Shown piece by piece: positions 11,561 through 22,697 of a DNA stretch of 64,000 nucleotides (its first letter is position 1; each line of letters begins with the position of its first letter). This DNA is from Delphinapterus leucas. Lineage: Eukaryota > Chordata > Mammalia > Artiodactyla > Monodontidae. The notes beneath the pieces were generated by a model. It made no database searches. It saw only the letters and a list, made by a program, of their open reading frames with translations, and had not been told where the DNA came from. The position numbers and the translations under genes were made by a program. The stretch is from contig NW_022098076.1 in NCBI RefSeq assembly GCF_002288925.2, forward strand, positions 75,593,873-75,657,872, given 5' to 3'.

Positions 11561-11859
11561 AGAACATCCTCATGGAGAGGTAGTAATTGACACAGGTTCC
11601 AAAGATTGAAACCATAGGAGACAGGAAGTGGGTGCTATGGGGGCTGAGGTAGGCTGTCCTCAGACCCAGAGGATTGGTCTTGAGGAGTGTGCACTGCAGT
11701 GTTCTAAACGTTCTTGGAAAGTTGTTGCCCAACAACATCACACTTCAATTATTTTCACTATCCTCCACCTCAAGTCTCCTAACCACACAAAGAAACTCAC
11801 CTAAATCCCCAAGCCACTTACCCAGACTCAAAATGCAAACATTTCCATGAGCTGAGACA

Positions 11860-12160
11860 GAGGGCGGTAAAAGAATATGTGTTTGCTATGTCCTTTCTTT
11901 CCAAATGCGTCCAAAGCACTTGTTTTCACTTGCACGTTGCGTACCAAAAGGTTGGGCGGCCATTCCTTTCCTCTCTGGAGACTAGGAATTTTACTTTTAG
12001 CAAAGGTTTTAATTCCGTTAAAATTCCGTTTCAACAAATTATGTAGGAGAACCCCAGAGTGTGTTATAAATTTTGCATATGCAGCAAATTGTGATTTTTG
12101 GTTAACCAGCATCAGGGATAGAGCAGGGTTTTTTAACCCTCTGACCATCTTCACTCATCT
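11860..12160. promoter_or_regulatory. Candidate conserved non-coding segment
   Basis: Repeat-free, unusually CpG-bearing for its surroundings. It has a direct repeat of aattccgtt (12011-12019, 12022-12030) and the 10-bp palindrome TGCATATGCA (12074-12083), which resembles a POU-dimer (MORE-type) site. The overlapping plus (11877-12260) and minus (11828-12154) open frames have no recognisable domain. Conservation is a guess that needs alignment. Confidence 0.25.
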
Positions 12161-12237
12161 TCCCCACCGCAACCCCCCACCTCTGGCAATCACAAATCTT
12201 ATATCTAAGAGCAGGGGTTTTTTGTTTGTTTGGGGGG

Positions 12238-12952
12238 TTCTTTTTAGGTTCCACATATAAGTGAGATCATATGGTATTTGCCTTTCTCTGACTTATTTCA
12301 CTTAGCATGATGTCCTCAAGGTCCATCCATGTTGTCACAAATGGCAGGATTCCCTTCTTTTTATGACTGAATAGTATTCCATTTTGTGTGTATATATATA
12401 TATATATACATATACATACCACATTTTCATTATCCATTCAACCATTGATGGACACTTAGATTGTTTCCATGGCTATCGTAAATAATGCTGTAACAAACAT
12501 AGGGGTGTAGACATTTTTTTGAAACAGTGATATTGTTTTCTTCAGATGAATACCCAGAAATGGAATTGCTGGATCATATGGTAGCTCTATTTTTAATTTC
12601 TTGAGGAACCTCCACACTGTTTTCCACAGTGGCTGCACCAATTTACACTCCCACCAACAGTGTAGGAGGGTTCCCTTTTCTCCGCTCCCTTGCCAACACT
12701 TGTTATTTGCTGTCTTTTTGGTAACAGCCATTCTGACAGGTATGAGGTGACATCTCATTGTGGTTTTGATTTGCATTTTGGTGATTATTAGTGAGCACTT
12801 TTCATGGCCATTTCTTTGTCTTTGGGAAAATGTCTATTCAGGTCCTCTGTCCATTTTCTAACTGGTTTGTTTGCTTTTTCTATTGAGTTGCATGAGTCCT
12901 TTATGCACTTTGGCTATTAACCCCTTATCAGATATATATTTGCAAACACAGT
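12238..12952 (-). mobile_element. L1 ORF2 C-terminus and 3'UTR fragment (minus strand)
   Basis: The minus strand encodes the end of L1 ORF2 (reverse transcriptase protein). The frame at 12776-12456 reads [17 protein letters not shown]..., then ...[19 protein letters not shown]... and ...[15 protein letters not shown]..., all standard ORF2 C-terminal text. It is followed by 'tggatggaccttgagg'-type 3' sequence. A (TA)n tract at 12391-12408 interrupts it. The EN and RT domains are absent, so it is inert. It is older than the copies at 2.5 and 9.6 kb. Confidence 0.9.
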
Positions 12953-13264
12953 TCAGCTCTTTAACCACTACCAGTGATACTCAGTGATGAGCCCACACTA
13001 GTGGTCTTATAATGCCTACTGACCTTTGTTGCAGGCTTGGGAGCCATATAAAGGAAGAATAAACCATGGGTCTGACCTCCAACAAATTCATAGACTAGGA
13101 CTAGAGCAAGGTTCACCTTTATGATTTACTGTCACTGGAGCCCAAAAGCCCAGCAATGGAGACTAATATCCTAAGTAATGATATTTCTATGCAGTAAGAA
13201 AAATGCAACCAACCATTGTAAGACTGAGATATCTATAAGTGTGCTGAGAACAAATGATCTCCAA
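12953..13264. other. Single-copy sequence, nothing recognised
   Basis: Short gap between two L1 relics; no gene or RNA feature seen. Confidence 0.5.
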
Positions 13265-13480
13265 AATAAATGGTTAAATAAAAAATAGACTAAGTGCAAA
13301 ATGGTAAATATAGTATGCTACCATTTGTGTATCAGAGGGCTCGTACTCATTCACTTCTCCCAAGCTCACTTCCAGACATATTCTCTCCCTCTGTGTACAT
13401 ATGTATATTGTCACAGAATAGACCTGAAAGGCTTCACACACACACACACACTCTCACATTTATCCTTTTATATCCTTTTT
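13265..13480 (+). repeat. Old L1M 3'UTR fragment with a short (CA)n
   Basis: 'tagtatgctaccatttgtgt' and 'tgtacatatgtatattgtc' match old L1 3'UTR text. A (CA)n tract of about 16 bp lies at 13436-13451. Confidence 0.45.
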
Positions 13481-14730
13481 TAAACCATAGACATGAATTT
13501 ATTCTTCCTATTATTTATTTATTCTTTATTATTTCTATTAATATTGAGATCATTTAAAAATGACCCATGGGTAACAAGCATTGAGAGAACCAAGGAGTCT
13601 TGTAAGAACTTGAGGACTTCAGACACCTCCACAGGTTGAAACATCAGAAAAGGCCCCACAGAGGAGGCAAAGTATGCCTGGGTTTGGCAGGAGTGTCTGT
13701 AATAAGAACATGAGATCAGCTGCTCACTAAGGGAAGTCTCTAGGCTCCGACTAAAACTCTGGCACTTGAGGGCTAGTAAATTCAGACCAATCATAGCCTT
13801 CAGCATCATTACTGCGAGGGAAAGACCCCAGATTCACGGCAGGACTAGAAGTGCCTGGTCAGCACCCATGACCCTCTGCCTGGGCAATCGATAAAGGGGA
13901 GAGGGTGTGGTTAGGGACTAAACCCCTTAGGAGGCAGTGTAATCAAATCCTACACTTTTCAGAATTACCACTGTTGGTTTGGACTTTTATGAGTTCCAAT
14001 TCTTTTTTATTATTTTTCCAGCCTCTTTTTCATTCCCCTTTTGCTTTTGGTTTCACAACATACTTTGGCCTTCTCCCCATCTCTTTGAGCCAGTTCACTG
14101 TTTCTCAGGAGAAACTAAGGATCGATTGCTCTCTGGACATAAATACTGCTCATGGGGTTTCCTCACTTGATTACAAGTTCTATCCTGCTTCTACAGGAAG
14201 GGAGAAACACTACTCAGGCCCCCATTTTGAATGGGACCAGAAACAGGTCCAGAACTCTGGGGTATTTTAGGGATCTACACTGTCTCCGAATGGAGGTACA
14301 TCATCCATCCTCCAGGTCCTCATAGGTCATTTCTGGCCCAGAAGTAGTCAGGAGCATTGAACTTCCATGGCTAGACAGGGAACACTTTGATTCACTTATC
14401 TTAGGCTATATATAAGGAAGAGGAAAACCAGTGACTAAGCCCATGCCCAAGTATCTAGAAGTAGTTAGATCAAGACTAAAGCCCTACATCCAGTACAGAG
14501 CAGCCATCCCCTGAGCCCACTGCAGTGTCTAAGCCACGCCCCCCCCATTTCCACTGGAGAAAGGCACTGTAGGCAGCTGTTAAATGGTCAGTGAGTCTTA
14601 CAAAAGGAGGTTACGTGATGCTTAGCCATCATCAGTCATTCGCCGTTAAACTTCTGTAAAGCAGGCTCACCCTTGATGCCAGAGCAGATCCATGGGAAAA
14701 GAGACACAAACTAAACTGGAGGAAGCCTTA
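13481..14730. other. Single-copy sequence, nothing recognised
   Basis: A 96-codon minus frame (13519-13809) and a 121-codon plus frame (13905-14270) are present. Neither has a recognisable domain, and both lack splice or promoter context. Confidence 0.5.
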
Positions 14731-14734
14731 GGGA

Positions 14735-14830
14735 TTATTTAGCTCAATGTCCTCATTTTACATTTAAGGAAACTGATTCCCAAGGCTACCACTGTAATGC
14801 AAAGCTAATTACTGGTGGGAACAGGTAAAT
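14735..14830 (-). repeat. MIR-class SINE fragment
   Basis: 'ctcattttacatttaagg' and 'aaactgattcccaagg' match the MIR core read on the minus strand (ccattttacagatgaggaaactgaggc). Only the core is left. Confidence 0.5.
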
Positions 14831-14984
14831 TCCCTTCCACTTGAGGATGTGTTCCATAGGATCAATTCACCTAAGCGAGCCAGTTTAGCGCTGGAACACT
14901 CAGGAAGGAGGGTCTTAGGACAGAATCAGGGATTTCAGAAAATATGAAGGTATTTTACCTGTTGGGAAGGATGAGGTGAAGAGG

Positions 14985-15480
14985 ATAGGTGTTCCAGCCA
15001 CTGATGTGTAACACACCACTCCAAAACTTAGTGGCTTATAATAACAATAACACTTATTTTGCTCCGAATCTGAAATGTGGACAGGTCTCAGTGAGGGCAG
15101 TTCATCTCTGCTCCACTGCACATCAGGTGGGGCAGCTGGAAGGTTGGAATTATCTGAAGACTTGTTCACTCACTTGACTAACAGTTGAGGCTGACCGTCA
15201 GCTGGGACATCAGATGGGGCTGTGGCTAGAACCCTACATGTATCTTCCTCCTGTGGCTTACTCAGAGCATGGAGTCTGGGTTCCTAGGGTGAGAGAGACC
15301 CAGGCACAAAGCAAATCACTTTATATAGCCCAGGCATAGAAGTCACACAGCATAACATATGCCATATTCATTGTCACTGCAGTCACAATGTCTGGCCCAT
15401 CTTCAAGGGAAGGGGAATCGGGCTCCAATATAGAGGAATGAATTGGAATGAGGACAAAGCCGACATGTCAGTCATCAGAC
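14985..15480 (+). repeat. Old interspersed repeat, family not assigned
   Basis: 'caaaacttagtggcttat', 'aataacacttattttgct' and 'agtctgggttcctagggtga' follow a dispersed mammalian repeat pattern that I recognise but cannot name. Diverged, non-coding. Confidence 0.45.
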
Positions 15481-15529
15481 GTGAACACTGAAACCTGAAA
15501 ATGGGGGCAAGTGGGGATAGATGGAGAGA

Positions 15530-15815
15530 ATACAAGACAGACAGAGAGACAGTGGAGAAGAAGTAGAAACGAGGACACAGAAAGAAAGAGAGGAGAGAGA
15601 GGGAAAGAGTGCGTGTGTGCCTGCACACACATGCATGAGTGTGTGTGTGTGTAGGTGGATGACATACAGGGAGAGAGAGAGAGATGGAGAGAAAAGAGAT
15701 AGGGAGAGAGAAAGATGAGAGAAGAGAAAGAAAGAGTGCATGTGGGTGTGTGTGTGTGTGTGTGTATGTGTGTGTGTGTAAAAGGATGACAAAGAGAGAG
15801 AAGAGGAAGGGAAAA
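15530..15815. repeat. Compound GA/GT low-complexity array with a 127-bp period
   Basis: Purine (GA-rich) blocks alternate with GT blocks. Two landmarks recur at exactly 127 bp: aaagagtg at 15604 and 15731, and ggatgaca at 15657 and 15784. The array is therefore an imperfect two-copy tandem duplication of a 127-bp module, not one simple run. The long His/Thr- or Ser-rich open frames on the minus strand (15383-15877) are translations of this array, not proteins. Confidence 0.8.
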
Positions 15816-15839
15816 AGAAAAAAAAGTTGACACTTGAAA

Positions 15840-16080
15840 AGACTTTCCTTATGTTGAGGCCACAGTAAATCAGACAATAATGAAATTCTGTACAGATTAA
15901 ATGCCCGACAGAAAACTTGGAAGCAAAAGAGGAATTATATCACAAAACCTCAGTGTCATGTAAATCTCGCTGAACAGGGAACTCAAAATGTGTGCAACAA
16001 TTACATTCTTCTTATAACAAAATTGGTTCTGAAAATGGAAAAAAGAAGAATGGAAACGCTTCTACAAATGATTAAAGGGA
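15840..16080. promoter_or_regulatory. Possible conserved non-coding segment
   Basis: Repeat-free AT-rich sequence with scattered CpGs and an octamer-like ATGTAAAT (15958-15965), directly followed by a G-quadruplex motif. I see no gene. Conservation cannot be judged without alignment. Confidence 0.2.
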
Positions 16081-16096
16081 GAGCGGGGATCGTGGT

Positions 16097-16129
16097 GGGG
16101 GGAGGGGGAGCTGGGAAAGGAGGGAGGGG
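16097..16129 (+). other. G-quadruplex motif
   Basis: G-runs at 16097-16102, 16104-16108, 16113-16115, 16122-16124 and 16126-16129, with loops of 1, 4, 6 and 1 nt, satisfy G3+N1-7 with five runs. Confidence 0.7.
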
Positions 16130-17010
16130 TGTGCTGGCAGCGTTAAGTATAGAACCATAATTTAAGAGACAGTAGGAAACGCTTTGTGTGTATTAATTGG
16201 AAATGCATTCTAGAGGATGCAGTTTGTTCACCATGAATATTTTGACCTTGGGTTCCTTGAGGGAATGTGGGCTCCACCCTGTCCCCATGGTGAAGGGAAG
16301 AAGAAAGAAACCATGTCATTCAATGGATGAAAGAGGCTCCAATTTATATGGTGGAAGGAACCATTTGTTTTGTTTTGTTTTTGTTTTCCTGTTTCATTCT
16401 TTGGATTAAAGAGAGAAACACCGTGGGACTGCAGCAAAGCCATCTTGTTTGCCAAGGAAAGAGTCTCAGAGATGGGATGGTTTGAGAACAGCCTCACCCC
16501 ATGTTAGAGTGACAAGATGGATTCTCTTTTCTGCTCTTGGTGGCCAAAGATCCTGGTTAATCAAATGAGCATTTGGCCCAAGGGAAATGGAAATGTTGGG
16601 AACTGGCTTTGGGAAGAAGATTCCTCCTGCTTATCAGGGCCAGTTTCTCTTTCTCCGGGGACCTGGCGTTGGCGGTGATGGCGGTTCCTGGCTCTGTGTC
16701 TCAGAACAGAAAAGAATGGGTCAGACTGGCTCTGGTAAACTGCAGAGTGGAGGTCTGTTATGCATCTGGGCTGAAACCGTTGGCTTTTGAATGAGAAAAA
16801 TGGTAAAGGATAACCCTTCAATAAATTTCCGCCAACTAACTTGCACTTCATCTCTTGGTTTTCAGATCTCCCTCCACTTCCATCCCTTCTCACACATCTT
16901 GCAACACAACTAGAGCATTTTAGAGCTTAAACCTCAAAGATGAGCTGGGGCTGTGATGCCCAAGTGATAGTTGTACCCCAGATGCAAGGGAGGTACATGG
17001 AGAGCACAGC
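16130..17010. other. Single-copy sequence, nothing recognised
   Basis: Overlapping open frames on both strands at 16561-16893 have no domain. The stretch 16650-16690 is GC-rich with a few CpGs, but no exon structure is apparent. Confidence 0.5.
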
Positions 17011-17014
17011 ATAA

Positions 17015-17165
17015 AGCTGATAAAAACCCAGGCTCCCAAGTCATCCCAGATCCACCTAATCAGAATCTCTGGGAGTGGTGGGACCAGGAAATCTGCATTT
17101 GTAACAAGCTTCCAAATAAGCCTCACGTGGTTAGCCCAGCCCCCAGTCTCCGCACAAGCACTTGG
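17015..17165 (+). repeat. MER5-type (hAT-Charlie) DNA-transposon remnant
   Basis: 'aatcagaatctctgggagtg' and 'ggaccaggaaatctgcattt', followed by 'aacaagcttccaaataa', match the MER5 consensus (…aatcagaatctctggggtggggcccaggaatctgc…). Non-autonomous and long inactive. Confidence 0.65.
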
Positions 17166-17189
17166 GGGCCATTGAACACCAAATCCCTT

Positions 17190-17285
17190 ATTATAACTAT
17201 GTAAACTGAGACTCAGAGAGGGAGGTCACTGACAAAGGCCACATACATCTGGGACTAGAACACAAGTATATCACTTCTCAGCCCA
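17190..17285 (-). repeat. MIR-class SINE fragment
   Basis: 'gtaaactgagactcagagag' and 'ggaggtcactgacaaagg' match the MIR core on the minus strand. Confidence 0.5.
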
Positions 17286-17427
17286 GAACCTTGACACTAC
17301 CTGCAAGCTCCTTCAAAGCATGAGTAAAACCGGAATCTTGTTCACCACCTATGTCAGGCCTATGCCTGTCTCTAGGTATGCCACATTTGTGATAGCCGTA
17401 ATGATGGTGATGATGATATGATGGCAG

Positions 17428-17640
17428 TAATCACGTTAGCTAATACTTACACAATATTTACTATGTATTTGACCCTGTAGAATAATCTATTTAATCCTCA
17501 AAACAATCCCATGAGGTCAGCACTATAATTTGCCCATTTTACAGCTTGGAGAATTGAGGCACAGAAAGGTCAGGGAAGTTTTGCAAGACCACACAGGTAG
17601 AAGAAGGTAGGACTGGGATTCAAGCTCAGGACTGGCAGAA
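17428..17640 (-). repeat. MIR SINE
   Basis: 'ctaatacttacacaatattt', 'taatcctcaaaacaatccc', 'cccattttacagcttgg', 'gaattgaggcacagaaagg' and 'gggattcaagctcagg' follow the MIR consensus along nearly its whole length in minus orientation. Confidence 0.75.
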
Positions 17641-19685
17641 GACAGGAAGTACCAACTTCCTCAACACATTCTCACATGCATTTTAGCACCTCTCCTTTTG
17701 GTCATACAATATCATTATAAATTACCTCTCTTGGTCTCAACTCCCCCCTTTACTGCCCTCCCTACCTGCTTATAGGTACCACAGAGGATGGCAGCACTAT
17801 CCTGGGATGAAGGAGAAACACTCAACAGGAACCCTATGCCAGGAGGGTCTTTTAGGAGTGGGCCTGCGGGCCAGGCATACAGCCAATTATTGTCATGCCT
17901 TCTTTCCGCCTCCCCCAGGTGCTACAAAATTGAAAACAGGACTCAGATGAGGATCAAAGTAAGCAATAGCTTTGTTTCCCTGCCCCCAGATAGAGGGGTT
18001 CTGGTTTACTATGCTTGATTTACTCTACTCTGTTTACTATGTTGGAGGACATGACTCAAACCTTCTTTGATTCCAAAAGTTCTACAGGAAACTTCCTTTC
18101 CACCACCATCCCCACCCCCCATAATCCAGATACAAGGATCTATCTTGCAGTAAAGAAGGCAGAACAAACTCTGAGCCAGTTATTATGAGAGAAGAGCCAC
18201 CAAAACCAATGACCTTGGACATGATCTCACCAATCAGATGAGTCATTCTTCCTCCTTGCTTGTTGGAAGCTGGAGCAGGCAGTAGGTAAGGGTTATAGGG
18301 GGAGGAGTCAGCAGTGTTTCTCCAGTTCTATTCCCTCCAGGGTGATGTAACAGAAGTCCCTCCTCCTCTACAGAAGTACACAGAGTCAAATAATGGGTGT
18401 TGTCTACTAATCCCAGGCCTTGTCTTTGATCTACTGCAGGACTGTCTATGTACTAATTATCCCACAAGTGCAGAGGGTCTTTGAACTCTATTTCCCTAGT
18501 GGAGCTGATTTTTCTTGAGTCATTCATACTCCCTTCCATTCCCTTCTGTGACCAAGGGAACTTTGAATCATAGAATAAACCCAAGCCTATGACCCAGGCA
18601 TGAAAGCAATGCCTTTGAGCACATATAGATCACTTAACTCAATATTGTTCCATTGCCTTTGACCAAAATGGAGAGTTCAGCAGAAAGCATCAACCCAGTA
18701 TGATATGACATGATCTTGGTTTTCCTCACTTGTTCAAAATAAGAGCAAATACCCTTGAGTGGAAAGAGAAGCAGGACAGGGAGATTTTAGAAGTGTCTTA
18801 GGGAACACTGAGAATCATCACTACCGCTTGAGACCAGAACTCAGTCCGTGGAAGGCGCTGCTTATCTCTAGGGATGCCACATCTGCTTTCCTGCAGCATC
18901 TCAGCAGGAAGCTCTTAGCTTATGATCCGCCTCCACAGCCTCCTGGGAAAGCTGGATCATGAGCATTTGGGATCATTTCATATTTCATAAATGGGCTTAG
19001 CTCATACTCATGAGGTCAACTGGAAGGCCTACTGGATTTGATTATGCTGGAAAGCAAGGCAGCCAGAAACATCTCACATGGAGCAAGAGAGAAGCAGCCT
19101 GGAGAGAGCAAGCAAGCAAAAAGGAGATTTGATGGGATGTGAGTCATGCTACTCAGAATGAGGGGCTAAAACCAGGCAGCACCCCAAGGAAACAAAATGG
19201 CAATCCTTGAGCCAAACAGAATCTAAAGGAGATTCTGGTCCCAATCCATCCCCGGGAAGGCTTTGAGAAGCTAGTTGGGTTTATACCACATTGATGAGTG
19301 CAAAATAAGCCATGTAAAATGGCACATACTCCTGTGTCCCGATCCTAAAAAAAATCGTGGTAAAGCTACAAAAGAGATCAATAGAGTTGATATATTTCTC
19401 TTATGTTATTTGTTCTGAGTTCTGTGTCTATAGAATGAGGCTCACAGATTTCATCCCAAGTTGACTCAAGGAAGATTTTCTTGGGACAAACAACAAGAAT
19501 CCATGTGAAAGCATGGAGGAGCGACACTGACAAAAAGTCACAGAGATAAAATAAATGAGGAAGTGATGAGCTTAAATCCTCTATGACAACATAGATTCAT
19601 GGAACAATGGAAGGAACATGATGACTAAACCAACACCGGCCAGTAAGACAGGTAAGGATTGGGTTTTTATTAATCCTATGGCAAA
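17641..19685. other. Single-copy sequence, nothing recognised
   Basis: About 2 kb without a repeat or exon I can name. Only short open frames (67-76 codons) are present. Confidence 0.5.
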
Positions 19686-19689
19686 GACT

Positions 19690-20060
19690 ACTCATTATTC
19701 TCCAATATCTCTTCTCTCTTTCTTTCTTTCTTAATAAGATTTTTAGCAAGATTTTTAGCAATATTGCTACTCATAATAAAGATTAATTTTCCAGACTCTT
19801 TTGCAATGTGTGGCCAAGGGGCTAACTTCTTGGTGGTGGGATATAAACTCAAGTGTCATGTAGCAGCCCCTGGGAACCTCCCTTAGAAGTCAGGCATGCC
19901 CCCTCAATCCCTTCTTTATCCTCCCTTTTTCCGTGTGTTGCCTTAAATATAGAGGGTAGCATCTTGGCCATGATGGCAAGAGCCACATCCCAGGGACAGT
20001 GAAGTGATGAGCTCAGAGGAGGCTTAGTCCTCAAGAATGTTATGGAGCAGAATTATCACA
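19690..20060. repeat. Possible old repeat, family not assigned
   Basis: 'cagactcttttgcaatgtgt', 'ggccaaggggctaacttctt' and 'gcatcttggccatgatgg' have the order of a dispersed repeat (ccctcctttgcaactaggtgtggcc ... agccatcttgg). It starts with a (TTTC)n tract near 19717. Weak assignment. Confidence 0.35.
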
Positions 20061-20144
20061 CTGGTCCTAAAAGGCTTACCTTCAAACCTTTTGTTTATTC
20101 TTCAAGCAAGACAGCCTATACCCTGAAATGGGTAACTGTATATT

Positions 20145-20290
20145 TAGGACCAGGTTTTGGCTGCAAGTGGCAAAAATCCTAAACTAACTGTCATGTAAAC
20201 GGTTTATTTCTCTCTCACATAAACCAAAGTCCACCTCCTGTATTTTAAATCATTTTCTTCTTTCTCTAAAAATAAAGATCATTATCAGGT
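20145..20290 (+). repeat. Old interspersed repeat, 'ggctgcaagt' family
   Basis: 'ttttggctgcaagtggcaaa' ... 'ggtttatttctctctcac' shares its layout with the copy at 6150. Confidence 0.4.
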
Positions 20291-20840
20291 AACATAGTCA
20301 AACCTCTCTTCTCAGAAGTAAATTATCCCAATTCAATCACTCCTCTTCAACGGCAGGCTTCCTTTCACCCTTGGGTCTCTGCATTGTCCCCTCAGTATCT
20401 GCCTTCCCACTCCTTCCCATATCCTTTTTGAGTTTAGGAGTGTAGAAGATTCCAGTCAGAGGCTAAAAGCACCTTAAGTCAAAGCAAAGCTCCAGGAAAT
20501 CCATAGAATCAGACAGATGACTTGAATGTGGGACCAGCAAGCCAGCAGAGGGGCAGACTGGATTCAACCCAGCTCAGTGCTCAGCATCCTGGACATGACC
20601 CTGGAGGCAGGGCAGCCCCAAGGAGAGAGAGAGAGAGGGAGTGGGGCTCCTGCACATGAAAGCCCACACGCTTGAGCAGCCCTGCAGGCTGGAGGCCAAG
20701 ATGCACGCCACCCTCAGCTGCCTCCCAACCCTGATGACTTGGGATCCCCGAACCCCCTGTGCTTTTTCATTACCCGACCCAAAGACCTTTGAGGCAAATA
20801 AAGTTCTCCATGTAGGGTGAAGTTATTGAAGCGAAAAATA
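20291..20840. other. Single-copy sequence, nothing recognised
   Basis: A short (GA)n lies near 20623-20638. No exon or named repeat. Confidence 0.5.
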
Positions 20841-20844
20841 ATAA

Positions 20845-21150
20845 ACTTTCATGAGTATGTTTCAATTTTCACTTTTGTTTATGGCCAAAGGTGTTTTTTA
20901 TTTTAATAATCGCTGCTGGAACCAGGGCAAGCCACATGCTGCTAAGTTTTTAAAGAGAAGGGGAGGGAGGAGAGAGAGAGAGAGTGTGAGCGTCTGTGCT
21001 CAGCTGTAAATCTCCCAACAGCTCAACTCTAATCCTCCTAGTTTTCAATCCCACCCTTAAAACCGTAATGATAGCAAAAGGGGTAAAATATTATCTGGAC
21101 CATGCTCTGTTGACAGCTTGCCCTGGCCTCACTTTAGTCACGACAAGCAA
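20845..21150. promoter_or_regulatory. Candidate conserved non-coding segment
   Basis: Repeat-free apart from a short (GA)n near 20970-20985. It contains a forkhead-type TGTTTAT (20876-20882), AT-rich homeodomain-like text ('ttttaataatcgctgctgg') and single CpGs in otherwise CpG-poor DNA. It abuts a Z-DNA-prone tract. No coding evidence; regulatory role is inference. Confidence 0.25.
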
Positions 21151-21156
21151 TTTTAA

Positions 21157-21203
21157 TGTGTGTGTCTGTGTGTGTGTGTGTGCGCGCGCACGTGCATGTG
21201 TGC
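21157..21203. repeat. (TG)n with CG core: alternating pyrimidine-purine, Z-DNA-prone
   Basis: From 21167 to 21203 (37 bp) pyrimidine and purine alternate without a break: (TG)n, then GCGCGCGCAC, then GTGCATGTGTGC. CG-containing alternating tracts are the classic Z-forming sequence. Confidence 0.8.
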
Positions 21204-22435
21204 TTTAGGAGAGAAACGTCAGTGTTCTTTGGTCCCATTTCATAATGGAGAGTGTGTAAAAGGGAAGGAATTTGGAGGAACCAGACTCCTTCCAGTTGGA
21301 CGTCAACTTGACCGTTGTTTTCAGCTCACTTTTACCTGGCAGAGTTTCTGTTTGCTTTTAAATGTCAGAAAAGGTTAAGAAGCCTTTGAAATCTGCAGGA
21401 GATTTCCTAGGCTTCTGGGGAGGATGCCCACCCTATAATAGCAGAAATTGATTACCCCTCCCCACCTTTGAAACTGCTTTTTAGAAAGAACATATCTGAG
21501 GAACCAAATGAAAGACAAAGGATTAAAGTAAATGTTCGTTCGTGGATCTGAGTATTTTACTGCAGAATGAGTGAACCTAGAGATATTCAGATGTTATATT
21601 TCTTTCTGTCTTTTTCATCTGTCCTGGCTCACATTTTCCCAAATCATGTAGATTCGAGAGAAAATACTGTGACTAGGAGAGTATTAATATACTTTCTCCT
21701 TGGCCGTAACTCTGAAGCCTGCGCCAATAAAAAAGGACTTAGGGCCCCACGTGACCGTGGAGCCACCACCCCGCCCCAAGTCTAGAAGGAGCTCCTTTTA
21801 GCATCATAGCTGCTTAATAAAGACAAGAGAACTGACTGAGTGGCCACCAGCCCTGCAAGTCTTAGTAGGCTTTCGTATGCAGTGTGTGCCACCTTGCAAA
21901 CCGCCATCAGGGTACACGGGAAATCGACCCATGTGAGGGGATAATAACAAAATGTATAGTTTGAGGTGCTATCTGATGTGCTTACATTCAATCCTTCCAA
22001 GAATCCTGCACCTTCCCCAGAGCAGAGACAAAGTTTAGGCGCTCACAGAGGACCAAAGCCCATCCAGACCTCAGGCCATTTATCCACATGGGTGTCTGCA
22101 CACATACCCTTTGAGCACTTGGTCACCCATCAATCCAAGCAGATTTGCTAACATAGGTCCCATTCTGCTGTCTCTGTGCCATGCTGAGGCTCGGAAAAAG
22201 CAGGAAGTCACCTTCTGCTGAGACTCACAATATAGACATTCCTAACCTGAGGTCCTGTCTCGGAAGCGAGACCTCTCTTTCCTGTACGACCAAAGGTAAA
22301 ATCTCATCATTATCTCATCCATTTTCTTCTCTACTTCTGCCTGGGATGGGGGGGGTGGTATTTTCTAGTAATGGTTCCCCCAGGCATTTTTACTGTGCTT
22401 TGAGTCCTCTCTATTTCCCTGAGATAGTGGGCTTT
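21204..22435. other. Single-copy sequence, nothing recognised
   Basis: 21380-21780 is repeat-free and carries several CpGs ('cccacgtgaccgtgg' near 21747 includes a CACGTG E-box). No exon is supported. Short open frames only. Confidence 0.45.
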
Positions 22436-22437
22436 AT

Positions 22438-22577
22438 AACTATGTATGGTGATGGATAACTAGACTGACCATGGTGATCATTTGTCAGTGTATACAAATA
22501 TCAAATCGTTATGTGCACACCTGAAACGAATATAATGTTACATGTCAATCATACCTCAAGTTTTTTAAAAAAACTGG
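22438..22577 (+). mobile_element. L1 3'-terminal fragment
   Basis: 'atgtatggtgatggataac', 'catggtgatcatttgtcag' and 'tgcacacctgaaacgaat', ending 'tcaatcatacctcaag' plus A-rich sequence, match the 3' terminus of mammalian L1. Confidence 0.8.
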
Positions 22578-22656
22578 AGCTACAGATAGTTTGTTTATGT
22601 TCTCTGGCACTACCTAGGCCTTACCTTGCCCCAAGAACATTCTACTAGGTAGAAAA

Positions 22657-22658
<2 letters not shown>

Positions 22659-22696
<38 letters not shown>
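22659..22696. repeat. (GT)19 microsatellite
   Basis: 38 bp of uninterrupted GT. It is long and pure enough to be length-polymorphic. Confidence 0.95.

Positions 22697-22697
<1 letters not shown>

Noticed and set aside
11828..12260. Overlapping 127- and 108-codon frames as a candidate gene
   Set aside because: No recognisable domain on either strand; kept only as a possible non-coding element.
15383..15877. 164-codon and 121-codon His/Thr/Ser-rich minus-strand frames
   Set aside because: They are translations of the GA/GT array, which lacks stops in several frames.
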